DNA of 5,413 bases, taken from NCBI GenBank assembly GCA_913043805.1, contig CAJWMX010000233.1, forward strand, positions 1-5,413, read 5' to 3'. Below the pieces are notes generated by a model, which searched no databases, was not told where the DNA came from, and was given only the letters and a program-made list of their open reading frames with translations. Source of the DNA: an uncultured Acidobacteriota bacterium. Its GTDB lineage: Bacteria > Acidobacteriota > Vicinamibacteria > Vicinamibacterales > UBA8438. Positions 1-5,413 of the stretch are shown one piece after another (positions within the stretch are counted from its first letter, which is position 1; each line of letters begins with the position of its first letter). A program made the position numbers and the translations under genes.

Positions 1-317
1 GATTCAACCGCAGCGACGTGGATCTGCCTGGCGGCGCGTTCGTCGCCGACCTCGCCTCGATGCAGTTCGACTTCGCCCTCTCACCGGAAGTCACGCTCCG
101 CACGCTTACTCAGTACAACTCGACCATCGATACCCTCAGCACGAGCGTCCGCTTCAACTGGATCTACAAGCCTGGCAGCGACATCTACATCGCCTATGAC
201 GAGCTCCGGCAGGACGACCTGTTCGGTCTGGATCCGGCGCTGCGCCACTTCGGTCGGGTACCGTGGGTGCAGAACCGGCAGCTGGCGATCAAGATGACGT
301 ATCTGCTCTCGCGCTGA
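1..317 (+). CDS. DUF5916-like protein, C-terminal end (5' truncated by the window)
   Basis: The reading frame is open from base 3 and ends at TGA 315-317, giving about 104 residues; the start lies outside the window, so the in-frame ATG at 18 is internal, not a start. The visible part reads as alternating beta strands. It has the run 'LRTLTQYNSTIDTLS' followed by 'RFNWIYKPGSDIYIAYDE', which matches from memory the end of DUF5916 proteins. Those are large secreted or outer-membrane proteins of Acidobacteriota and Bacteroidota, usually with an N-terminal CBM9-like carbohydrate-binding domain and a predicted barrel at the C-terminus. Their biochemical role is not established. The protein ends in 'KMTYLLSR', a final beta strand without a terminal aromatic residue. 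No signal peptide or N-terminal domain can be seen here. The family call is fairly secure from the motif; the function is unknown. Confidence 0.75.
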   Translation, partial: FNRSDVDLPGGAFVADLASMQFDFALSPEVTLRTLTQYNSTIDTLSTSVRFNWIYKPGSDIYIAYDELRQDDLFGLDPALRHFGRVPWVQNRQLAIKMTYLLSR

Positions 318-334
318 TCTCGGCGACCCTGACC

Positions 335-341
335 AGGGAGG
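335..341 (+). promoter_or_regulatory. Ribosome binding site for the 346-657 gene
   Basis: AGGGAGG ends four bases before the ATG at 346 (a further G at 342 leaves three). This is a strong purine-rich site at slightly tight spacing. It supports ATG 346 as the start and translation as a separate gene within the same transcript as the upstream DUF5916-like gene. Confidence 0.6.
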
Positions 342-345
342 GCTC

Positions 346-657
346 ATGGCCATCTACAAGGTGACTGCTCGGTTCAAGGAAGACCAGGCCGCCTCGCTCC
401 GGCAACGGCTGGATGACGGCTCGCTGGCGGCCCAGCCGCCTGACGGCGAGGAGATGGTCCGCGCCTTCGGACACGCGGTGGTAACCGACGACGGCCTCGT
501 GATGTGGAGCGAGATGTGTTTCTGCCCAACGCCGCTGGCCCACGAACGCGTGACACAGCTCGATCACTTCTTCACCGACCTGACGACGACGCCGATCGAA
601 GCCTACGAATCCTACAAGGGGCGCCCGTTCCTCGAGTATCTCGACACGCTGGCCTGA
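346..657 (+). CDS. Small cytoplasmic protein of unknown function (103 aa)
   Basis: I do not recognise this family. The protein is 103 residues with no signal peptide and no membrane segment, so it is probably cytoplasmic. It starts with a clear beta strand (residues 2-10, AIYKVTARF). A charged helix follows (11-27), then strands around 43-60 and a helix near 62-79. This pattern could fit a small alpha+beta ferredoxin-like fold of the dimeric-barrel type, but that is a guess from pattern only. A Cys-x-Cys pair (C58, C60) preceded by M57 and followed by H66 and H74 is the only possible metal or redox motif. The gene lies 28 bases after the DUF5916-like gene on the same strand with a good ribosome binding site, so the two are probably co-transcribed. 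Its stop (TGA 655-657) is 7 bases from the stop of the convergent receptor gene. Coding status is supported by the start, the ribosome binding site and the fit between neighbours. Confidence 0.75.
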   Translation: MAIYKVTARFKEDQAASLRQRLDDGSLAAQPPDGEEMVRAFGHAVVTDDGLVMWSEMCFCPTPLAHERVTQLDHFFTDLTTTPIEAYESYKGRPFLEYLDTLA

Positions 658-662
658 GCGGA

Positions 663-679
663 CGCTACCAGTAGTAGCG
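663..679. terminator. Short perfect hairpin at the convergent gene junction (weak terminator candidate)
   Basis: CGCTAC (663-668) and GTAGCG (674-679) form a perfect 6-bp stem with a 5-base loop (CAGTA). It starts six bases after the plus-strand stop and covers the last codons and stop of the minus-strand receptor gene. Neither strand has a T-tract after it, so it is not a canonical rho-independent terminator. The stem partly follows from the Tyr-Tyr-Trp-stop codons and may be coincidental. Confidence 0.22.
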
Positions 680-3460
680 CGCCGCCACGCGCATCTGTCG
701 CGGCGGGACGAATGCGAGCGGGTCTCCGAACCTGGAACCGCCCGCGGTGCGGGTGCGTCGGCTGGTCACCGTGGCTCGGTTGAACAGGTTGAACGTATCG
801 ACCACCAACCCGATCCGCCCGCCAGGGGCGGCGAACGCTTTCTCGAGCCGGACGTCCACCAGGTGCAGATCGCCCAGACTCCGGATCCCCCGGGTCTCGG
901 CGTTGACCAGCACTGCCCCGCCATCGAGCAGGGTGTCGTTCGCCCCGTCACCGTCAGCGTCATACTCGGTGAGCTGCACCGTCCGCTGATAGGGCCGGCC
1001 CGACAGCCAGCGGTAGTAGGGCGAGATCGTGATGCCCCAGAACGTCCGCCACGTGCCCAGCAGCTTCAGCTGATAGCGACGATCGAGCGCCAGACGCCCG
1101 TCGGCGTTGATGAGGGAATTCGGCGAGTCGAAGAGCTCGGAGATCGAGGTGGTCTCGGCGAACGACGTGCCAACCAGCCCTTCCGACCGTGACACCACGA
1201 ACGATCCGCGGAGCCACCAGCGCTCGGCGAACCGACGCTCGGCCGATAGCTCCAGCCCGCGATACCGTCGGCGCGCCAGGTCCGGGTTGGTGATGAGCAG
1301 ACTCGACGGCGAGTCGAGGTCCGGGTCGAAGATGGTCAGGGTCTGGCCGGCGTCGCTCGACACGACCATGCCGAACTCGTCGACCTCGGTGTCGCCGAGA
1401 TCGTGCGCGACGCGAGGGACGAATCGGCGACGCTCCACATCTTCGATGAGATCGAACTCCCGCTTGTCGACATAGGTCGCGCTGAGGGTTGACCGCGCCC
1501 CCACGGCCGATTCGAACCCCACGACATATTCGTCCGCCTTCGCCAGGCCGAGTCCCGAGGCGAGCTCGGTGTTCCCCGGCCCGAACTCGCGAAGGACCGC
1601 GCTCGAGAACTCGCCGTCGCCCGGCACGCACAGATCGTCGAGGGGACCGGCGCAGGCCGCATGCTCGGCGCCCGAGATGGCGTTCGGGTTGACGCCGGAG
1701 AAGTGCTGGGTGAGCAGCGTGTCGACATAGCGCGAGTAGCTGGCCCGGAGCACGTGTCGCCCGGACCCGCCCAGGGCGTAGGCCAGTCCGAGCCGAGGCG
1801 ACAGGTCGGTGGTGCTCACGATGCCGGCCTGCGCTCTTACCAGCCCGCCGTCCGGCCCCGGTTGACGCGGGAACCCACCGGTCGTTCGTTCGAGGCGGAG
1901 CCCCAGATTCAGCGTGAGGCCGGTCGAGGTCGTCCAGCTGTCCTGGGCAAACACGCTGACCCGGTTGACACCCTCCACTGTCGCGGGGTCACGGTAGGTC
2001 TCCACCAGATACGGTGTCTCGCCGCCGAGGCCGTCCGACAGCGTGTAGCGATAGAGCCCCTGATTCACGTTGACGTCGCGACGACTCTCGGATGCCTCGA
2101 TCTGGACGCCCACCTTGACGTCATGCAGGCCGCGGCGGTCGAACAGGCGAGACACGGATCCCGAGAGCTGGCGTCGGAGCCGCTCGTTCAGGTCGGCGAA
2201 CCCGCCTGAACACCCGAGGATGCCGGTGTCGAGGTTGAGGCACGCCGGCTCGTCGTTCTTCGGCACCAGGTCGAAAAAGTCGTCCACCACGGTGTAGCGG
2301 ACGTGGGCGACGCTCGTGGAACCGAGCGCGCCCGTCCACTCGGCGGTCGGGACCCAGTCGACGCCACGCTGATCTCTGGTGCTCTCGGGCGGTACCAGCG
2401 CGCCGGCGCCGCGGTTGTCGAGGGTGAGCGCGTTCCGCGTGACGCCCAGCACCAGCTTGTGGTCGACGGTCAGCTGTGCGGTGAGCTTCCCGAAGCCGAA
2501 GTCCTCGCGGCGGTTGGTCGGCACAGGCCTCCCGCCGGCATCACTGAAGCCGACCACCTCGTCGTCCGCGTCGAGATAGCGGACCGCCCCGAAGAACCAG
2601 ACGCGGTTGCGCACGACCGGTCCGCCGAGCTGGCCCTGGGTGTCGATGCGACGGAGGAGTCGTGCCGACGTCAGTCCCGGAAACCGGTCCGTGATGCTCC
2701 GGCCGTTCCGCATCGAAAAGGTGTCGTCCTGATAGTAGAAATTGCCCTGTCCGGAGAGCTCGTTGCCCCCGGACTTCGTCACCACGTTCACCAGGGCTCC
2801 GGCGACCTGGCCGATCTCGGCCGGGTGGCCGCCCGTCTGAATCTGGACCTCCTCGATCGCGTCGTAGTTGAAACTGACCAGACGCGTGCCGACCGTCGGG
2901 TCGGAGATGTCGACCGCGTCCGCCTGCCAAGCATTCGCCCGCACCGTCGAGCCGCGGGCGCTGTCGCCGGTCACGCCAGGGGTGTAGTTGAGCAGCGTGC
3001 CGACCGTCCGCGCCGGCAGCTGCTCCATGATCAGCCGGGGATAGCTCGTGGAGGTCCGGGTCGACACCCGGTCGAGACTCGGCGGTGGCGCCGACACGAC
3101 CACCTGCTCGTCCAGCTCCGCGCGAAGTTCGAGCACCACCTCCCTCACGCCGCCCACCGCGACGGCGAGCCCCCGCTGCTGCACCGTCCCGAAACGGGCC
3201 AGTTCGCCGCGGACGTTGTACACGCCCGGATCGAGGAGGGCGAACCGAAATCGCCCCTCGTCGTCCGACACCGTGTCGAGCTGCTCGACGAGGAGGGTGG
3301 ATCCCCTCAGCGTGACACTCGCGCCGGCCACCGGATCGCCGTTCCAGTCGACCACGAGTCCCCGCAGCTGGCCGGTGAGCGGCTGGCCGGACACCAGCGC
3401 CGGAAGCAGCGTGAACCAGGTGCCGCAGAGCACCGTCAAACCCCACCGGAGAACGAACAT
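665..3460 (-). CDS. TonB-dependent receptor with N-terminal carboxypeptidase-regulatory-like domain
   Basis: This is a complete 931-residue outer-membrane receptor that, by family, takes up substrates using energy from TonB-ExbBD. Residues 1-25 form a signal peptide (R5, hydrophobic core, cleavage probably after VSG). Residues about 30-113 are a carboxypeptidase-regulatory-like beta-sandwich with the typical 'GDPVAGASVTL', 'DDEGRFRF' and 'LDPGVYNV' elements. EQVVVSA at 118-124 resembles a Ton-box-like linker. The plug covers about 130-235 and includes LLNYTPGV, IEEVQIQTGG (202-211) and NVVTKSGG (225-232). The rest is a beta-barrel ending in ARYYW; the terminal aromatic is the usual barrel-assembly signal. 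The mature protein has four cysteines in two close pairs (C407/C417 and C603/C611) and a DxDGDGxxD motif at 834-842. ATG 3460 is chosen because it gives an intact signal peptide, although there is no Shine-Dalgarno sequence before it. The gene is divergent from the cytochrome operon. The substrate cannot be told from sequence; this receptor style is abundant in Acidobacteriota. Confidence 0.93.
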   Translation of the reverse strand: MFVLRWGLTVLCGTWFTLLPALVSGQPLTGQLRGLVVDWNGDPVAGASVTLRGSTLLVEQLDTVSDDEGRFRFALLDPGVYNVRGELARFGTVQQRGLAVAVGGVREVVLELRAELDEQVVVSAPPPSLDRVSTRTSTSYPRLIMEQLPARTVGTLLNYTPGVTGDSARGSTVRANAWQADAVDISDPTVGTRLVSFNYDAIEEVQIQTGGHPAEIGQVAGALVNVVTKSGGNELSGQGNFYYQDDTFSMRNGRSITDRFPGLTSARLLRRIDTQGQLGGPVVRNRVWFFGAVRYLDADDEVVGFSDAGGRPVPTNRREDFGFGKLTAQLTVDHKLVLGVTRNALTLDNRGAGALVPPESTRDQRGVDWVPTAEWTGALGSTSVAHVRYTVVDDFFDLVPKNDEPACLNLDTGILGCSGGFADLNERLRRQLSGSVSRLFDRRGLHDVKVGVQIEASESRRDVNVNQGLYRYTLSDGLGGETPYLVETYRDPATVEGVNRVSVFAQDSWTTSTGLTLNLGLRLERTTGGFPRQPGPDGGLVRAQAGIVSTTDLSPRLGLAYALGGSGRHVLRASYSRYVDTLLTQHFSGVNPNAISGAEHAACAGPLDDLCVPGDGEFSSAVLREFGPGNTELASGLGLAKADEYVVGFESAVGARSTLSATYVDKREFDLIEDVERRRFVPRVAHDLGDTEVDEFGMVVSSDAGQTLTIFDPDLDSPSSLLITNPDLARRRYRGLELSAERRFAERWWLRGSFVVSRSEGLVGTSFAETTSISELFDSPNSLINADGRLALDRRYQLKLLGTWRTFWGITISPYYRWLSGRPYQRTVQLTEYDADGDGANDTLLDGGAVLVNAETRGIRSLGDLHLVDVRLEKAFAAPGGRIGLVVDTFNLFNRATVTSRRTRTAGGSRFGDPLAFVPPRQMRVAARYYW

Positions 3461-3470
3461 CGGCGTCGCT

Positions 3471-3499
3471 ACTATACCGTTGGCCGGCGTGGGTTGCAG
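3471..3499 (-). promoter_or_regulatory. Candidate sigma70-like promoter for the TonB-dependent receptor
   Basis: On the minus strand, TATAGT (3471-3476, 5 of 6 to the consensus -10) lies 17 bases downstream of CTGCAA (3494-3499, only 3 of 6 to the -35). A start about 7 bases after the -10 would fall only a few bases before ATG 3460, giving a nearly leaderless transcript. That agrees with the missing Shine-Dalgarno sequence. The -35 is poor and the call is tentative. Confidence 0.33.
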
Positions 3500-3512
3500 G
3501 TTGACCCGGCCA
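3481..3512. repeat. 7-bp inverted repeat in the divergent promoter region (possible operator)
   Basis: TGGCCGG (3481-3487) and CCGGCCA (3506-3512) are perfect inverted copies separated by 18 bases. The centre lies over the shared -35 region of the two divergent candidate promoters, where a regulator could affect both genes. Seven GC-rich bases within a 95-base region can occur by chance. No known operator was recognised. Confidence 0.25.
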
Positions 3513-3522
3513 GCACTAAGAT
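3494..3522 (+). promoter_or_regulatory. Candidate sigma70-like promoter for the cytochrome/copper oxidoreductase operon
   Basis: TTGCAG (3494-3499, 3 of 6 to the -35) and TAAGAT (3517-3522, 4 of 6 to the -10) are separated by 17 bases. Transcription would start near 3529, leaving a leader of about 27 bases with the ribosome binding site at 3544-3549. The nearby TTGACC (3501-3506) matches the -35 consensus better, but it is only 10 bases from TAAGAT, so it cannot pair with it. The -35 block is the same one used by the divergent candidate promoter. Confidence 0.3.
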
Positions 3523-3543
3523 CGGACTTTGGAATGGTTTACG

Positions 3544-3549
3544 AGGGAG
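3544..3549 (+). promoter_or_regulatory. Ribosome binding site that fixes the start at 3556
   Basis: AGGGAG ends six bases before ATG 3556. An in-frame ATG nine codons earlier (3529) has no such site upstream. It would also add an acidic nine-residue extension (EWFTRESD after the Met) in front of an otherwise perfect signal peptide. The site therefore decides the start at 3556. Confidence 0.7.
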
Positions 3550-3555
3550 AGCGAC

Positions 3556-4944
3556 ATGACGAAGCGCCTGATCACCGCCGCCGCCGTTGCGCTGGCCGCG
3601 ACCGGACTGCCCCAGCCCGGTGCCGCACAGAACGCGCACGACGAGGTGACCTTCAGCAAGGACATCGCCCCGATCTTCCAGCGTAGCTGCCAGAAATGCC
3701 ACCGGCCAGACTCGCTGGCGCCGATGTCGCTCATCACCTACGACGAGGTCCGGCCCTGGGCCCGGTCGATCAAGCAGCGGACCGGTCTCCGGAACCGGAT
3801 GGGCGTGATGCCGCCCTGGTACATCGAGAAGGAGATCGGCATCCAGGACTTCAAGGACGACTGGTCACTGAGCGACGAGGAGATTCAGCTCATCGCCACG
3901 TGGGTCGACAACGGCGCGCCGCAGGGCAATCCGGCTGACATGCCGACCCCGCCCCCGTTTATCGATGTCGACGAATGGGAGATCGGAACGCCTGACCTGG
4001 TCGTGTCGTCACCCGAGGTCGAGGTGGCCGGCGAGGCCCCCGACTGGTGGGGCATGCTCGGTGCCGTCGACGCCGGGCTGAACGAGGACCGCTACGTCGC
4101 GGCGATCGAATACAAGGAGCGGAACGATCTCGAGCGGGGCGTCCGGTCCGACACCGTCGGCGGCCTGTTCGTGGTGCACCACTCGGCGCTCAGTACCATG
4201 GTCCCCGGCCAAGAACAGGAGACGGCGTACACGTGGCCGGTGCATGAGGTGGGCCGCAATGCCGACGTCTTCGACGAGGAGGCTGGCATTCTGCTGCGGG
4301 CGGGGTCGCAGCTGATCTTCCCGTCGACCCATCTCCACTCGAACGGCACCGACACCAAGGCGCGGCTCGACGTCGGCTTCAAGTTCCACCCGAAGGGCTA
4401 CGAGCCGACCAAGGAGGTAGAGCTGCTCTTCTTCGGCAACGGACCGGACATCGACATCCGCGGAAACGAGGCCAACCAGCGGATGGACGCCTACTTCACG
4501 CTGCCAGAGAACACCAAGCTCAGCGTCTACGAACCCCACATGCACGCGCCGGGTGTGCGGATGTGCCTGGAGGCGGTCTGGGGCGATACGACCCAGACGC
4601 TCAACTGCTCCGGGTATGACCACAACTGGGTGCGGGTCTACAAGTATGCCGACGACTCGGCACCACTGCTGCCCAAGGGCACCATCCTGCACCTGACCGG
4701 TTACTTCAACAACACGCTGACGAATCCGAACGTGCCGGATCCGCGCAACTGGTCGGGCGCAGGGCACCGGTCGGTGGACAACATGTTCATCAACCTGCTG
4801 CAGGCGATCTACATGGACGACGAGGAGTTCGCCGCCGAGGTCGCTCGGCGAGAGCGCATCGAGCGGGCCGACGGCTCCGCCGACCTGGGATGCCTGACCT
4901 GCGACACCTCGTCGCCGGAACTGAACGCGGGCAGCGGCCAGTAG
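3556..4944 (+). CDS. Secreted cytochrome c / copper type II monooxygenase-like fusion protein
   Basis: The predicted protein is 462 residues. Residues 1-24 are a signal peptide (MTKRL start, cleavage probably after GAA), so it acts in the periplasm or outside the cell. Residues about 30-125 are a c-type cytochrome domain with the heme motif CQKCH (45-49). Candidate heme methionine ligands are M85 in MPPW, M82 and M57. From about 140 to 425 it resembles the two-domain PHM/DBH copper monooxygenase fold of many acidobacterial and planctomycetal cytochromes. Likely CuH ligands are H208, H209 (VVHHS) and H259 (THLHSNGT); likely CuM ligands are H328, H330 (PHMHAPG) and M410 (DNMF). Family landmarks YDHNWVRVY (354-362) and LPKGT (372-376) are present. 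C337 and C351 could form a disulfide. A tail CxxC (C446-C449, no following His) is of unknown role. By analogy it may hydroxylate or oxidise a substrate using copper, with the heme as electron donor; substrate and activity are inference. It is first in an operon with the gene at 4955. Confidence 0.85.
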   Translation: MTKRLITAAAVALAATGLPQPGAAQNAHDEVTFSKDIAPIFQRSCQKCHRPDSLAPMSLITYDEVRPWARSIKQRTGLRNRMGVMPPWYIEKEIGIQDFKDDWSLSDEEIQLIATWVDNGAPQGNPADMPTPPPFIDVDEWEIGTPDLVVSSPEVEVAGEAPDWWGMLGAVDAGLNEDRYVAAIEYKERNDLERGVRSDTVGGLFVVHHSALSTMVPGQEQETAYTWPVHEVGRNADVFDEEAGILLRAGSQLIFPSTHLHSNGTDTKARLDVGFKFHPKGYEPTKEVELLFFGNGPDIDIRGNEANQRMDAYFTLPENTKLSVYEPHMHAPGVRMCLEAVWGDTTQTLNCSGYDHNWVRVYKYADDSAPLLPKGTILHLTGYFNNTLTNPNVPDPRNWSGAGHRSVDNMFINLLQAIYMDDEEFAAEVARRERIERADGSADLGCLTCDTSSPELNAGSGQ

Positions 4945-4948
4945 GAGA
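4943..4948 (+). promoter_or_regulatory. Ribosome binding site overlapping the upstream stop codon
   Basis: AGGAGA begins inside the TAG stop (4942-4944) of the cytochrome fusion gene and ends six bases before ATG 4955. The arrangement supports translational coupling of the two genes and identifies ATG 4955 as the start. Confidence 0.65.
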
Positions 4949-4954
4949 ACAGCC

Positions 4955-5413
4955 ATGAGCGGCTCGTCCCCACGTGTCGGCGTTGCCGTCCTCGTTCTGG
5001 CCCTCCTCCTAGGCTTGGCGTCGGAGTCGGATGCCCAGCAGTCCTTCACCAGGGGGCAGAACATCGCCCCGGCCTACGAAGGCTGGGAGCAGAACGACGA
5101 CGGCTCCTTCAACCTGGTGTTCGGGTACATGAACCGGAACTGGGAAGAAATGATCGACGTCCCGGTAGGGCCAGACAACATCATCGAGCCGGGCGGACCG
5201 GATCAGGGTCAACCGACCCACTTCCTCCCGCGTCGGAACCGATTCGTGTTCCGGGTGCGGGTGCCCGCCGACTTCGGTGACAAGGAGCTGGTCTGGACCC
5301 TGACGACCAATGGCCGGACCGAGCGGGCGTATGCGACCCTGAAACGGGACTACTTCATCGACGACCTGGTCATCCAGGCCAACTTCGGCGCCGCCGGCGC
5401 GGCGGGCGCGACC
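4955..5413 (+). CDS. Secreted protein of unknown function (3' truncated by the window)
   Basis: The frame is open from ATG 4955 to the window end (153 residues, no stop seen). Residues 1-27 form a signal peptide: R7, a hydrophobic core from V8 to A22, and cleavage probably after SDA, before QQSF. The mature part starts with GQNIAPAYEGWEQNDDGSF. It continues with beta-rich stretches including NLVFGYMNRNWEE (residues 55-67), VPVGPDN, PTHFLPRRNRFVFRVRVP and ELVWTLTTNGRTERAYATL. These are recognisable from memory as a recurrent uncharacterised protein of Acidobacteriota and related metagenomes. I know of no assigned function. No cysteine and no catalytic motif are visible in this part. It ends in a Gly/Ala-rich stretch (GAAGAAGA) where the window stops. 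The ten-base gap and coupled ribosome binding site tie it to the cytochrome/copper oxidoreductase upstream, so a structural, substrate-binding or export partner is plausible but unproven. Confidence 0.85.
   Translation, partial: MSGSSPRVGVAVLVLALLLGLASESDAQQSFTRGQNIAPAYEGWEQNDDGSFNLVFGYMNRNWEEMIDVPVGPDNIIEPGGPDQGQPTHFLPRRNRFVFRVRVPADFGDKELVWTLTTNGRTERAYATLKRDYFIDDLVIQANFGAAGAAGAT

Noticed and set aside
289..567. Minus-strand frame of 92 codons opposite the small 346-657 gene
   Set aside because: The plus-strand gene has a strong ribosome binding site and fits exactly between its neighbours. The minus-strand frame has no such support and overlaps the upstream gene's end.
619..626. GGGCGCCC perfect palindrome
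   Set aside because: It is an 8-base GC palindrome inside a coding region (Lys-Gly-Arg-Pro codons). It has no loop or T-tract and is expected by chance at this GC content.
960..1631. Minus-strand frame of 223 codons and a similar one at 1336-1728, out of frame within the receptor gene
   Set aside because: They are frame-shifted shadows of the receptor coding sequence with Arg/Ser-rich nonsense composition. The receptor frame is continuous through both, so no frameshift is implied.
3501..3522. TTGACC with TAAGAT as a promoter pair
   Set aside because: TTGACC is a good -35 match, but the spacing to TAAGAT is only 10 bases, far below the 16-18 needed. At 17 bases downstream there is only GGACTT, which is not a -10.
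3529..3555. Upstream in-frame ATG at 3529 as the start of the oxidoreductase
   Set aside because: It would place an acidic nine-residue extension before the signal peptide and has no ribosome binding site. The candidate transcription start lies at about the same position, and AGGGAG is correctly spaced for ATG 3556.
2303..3559. Long plus-strand open frame (418 codons) opposite the receptor N-terminal half
   Set aside because: It is antisense to an unmistakable receptor. Its translation is a low-complexity Arg/His/Pro/Ala mixture with no domain, and it also crosses the divergent promoter region. Long open antisense frames are expected in high-GC DNA.
4009..5064. Minus-strand open frame (351 codons) opposite the oxidoreductase and the start of the next gene
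   Set aside because: It is antisense to two well-supported secreted proteins, spans their junction, and has a Val/Arg/Gly-rich composition without recognisable motifs.

Overview
This is a high-GC bacterial window with five protein-coding genes, two of them cut by the window edges. I find no RNA genes, mobile elements, CRISPR arrays or long repeats. The gene types suggest Acidobacteriota, probably the Vicinamibacteria side. They are a DUF5916-type C-terminus, a TonB-dependent receptor with an N-terminal carboxypeptidase-regulatory-like domain, and a secreted cytochrome c / copper type II monooxygenase-like fusion followed by a small secreted protein. The taxonomic call is inference from protein style; there is no marker gene here.

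Left part (1-657, plus strand): the last ~104 residues of a DUF5916-like outer-membrane or secreted protein are followed 28 bases later by a 103-residue cytoplasmic protein of unknown function with a strong ribosome binding site. This pair ends tail-to-tail against the next gene with only 7 bases between stop codons. A short perfect hairpin lies across that junction.

Middle (665-3460, minus strand): a full-length 931-residue TonB-dependent receptor. It has a signal peptide, a carboxypeptidase-regulatory-like domain, a plug, a beta-barrel and a terminal aromatic residue.

Divergent promoter region (3461-3555): 95 bases hold weak sigma70-like elements in both directions and a 7-base inverted repeat with an 18-base spacer.

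Right part (3556-5413, plus strand): a secreted fusion of a c-type cytochrome domain (CQKCH) to a PHM/DBH-like copper monooxygenase region. It keeps what look like all six copper ligands: H208, H209, H259, H328, H330 and M410. Ten bases later, with its ribosome binding site overlapping the previous stop codon, comes a second secreted protein of unknown function that runs off the window.

Working model (inference): the right-hand operon makes a periplasmic or surface-exposed heme-copper oxidoreductase and a partner protein. The divergently transcribed receptor may import a related substrate, product or metal complex. The window does not reveal the substrate.
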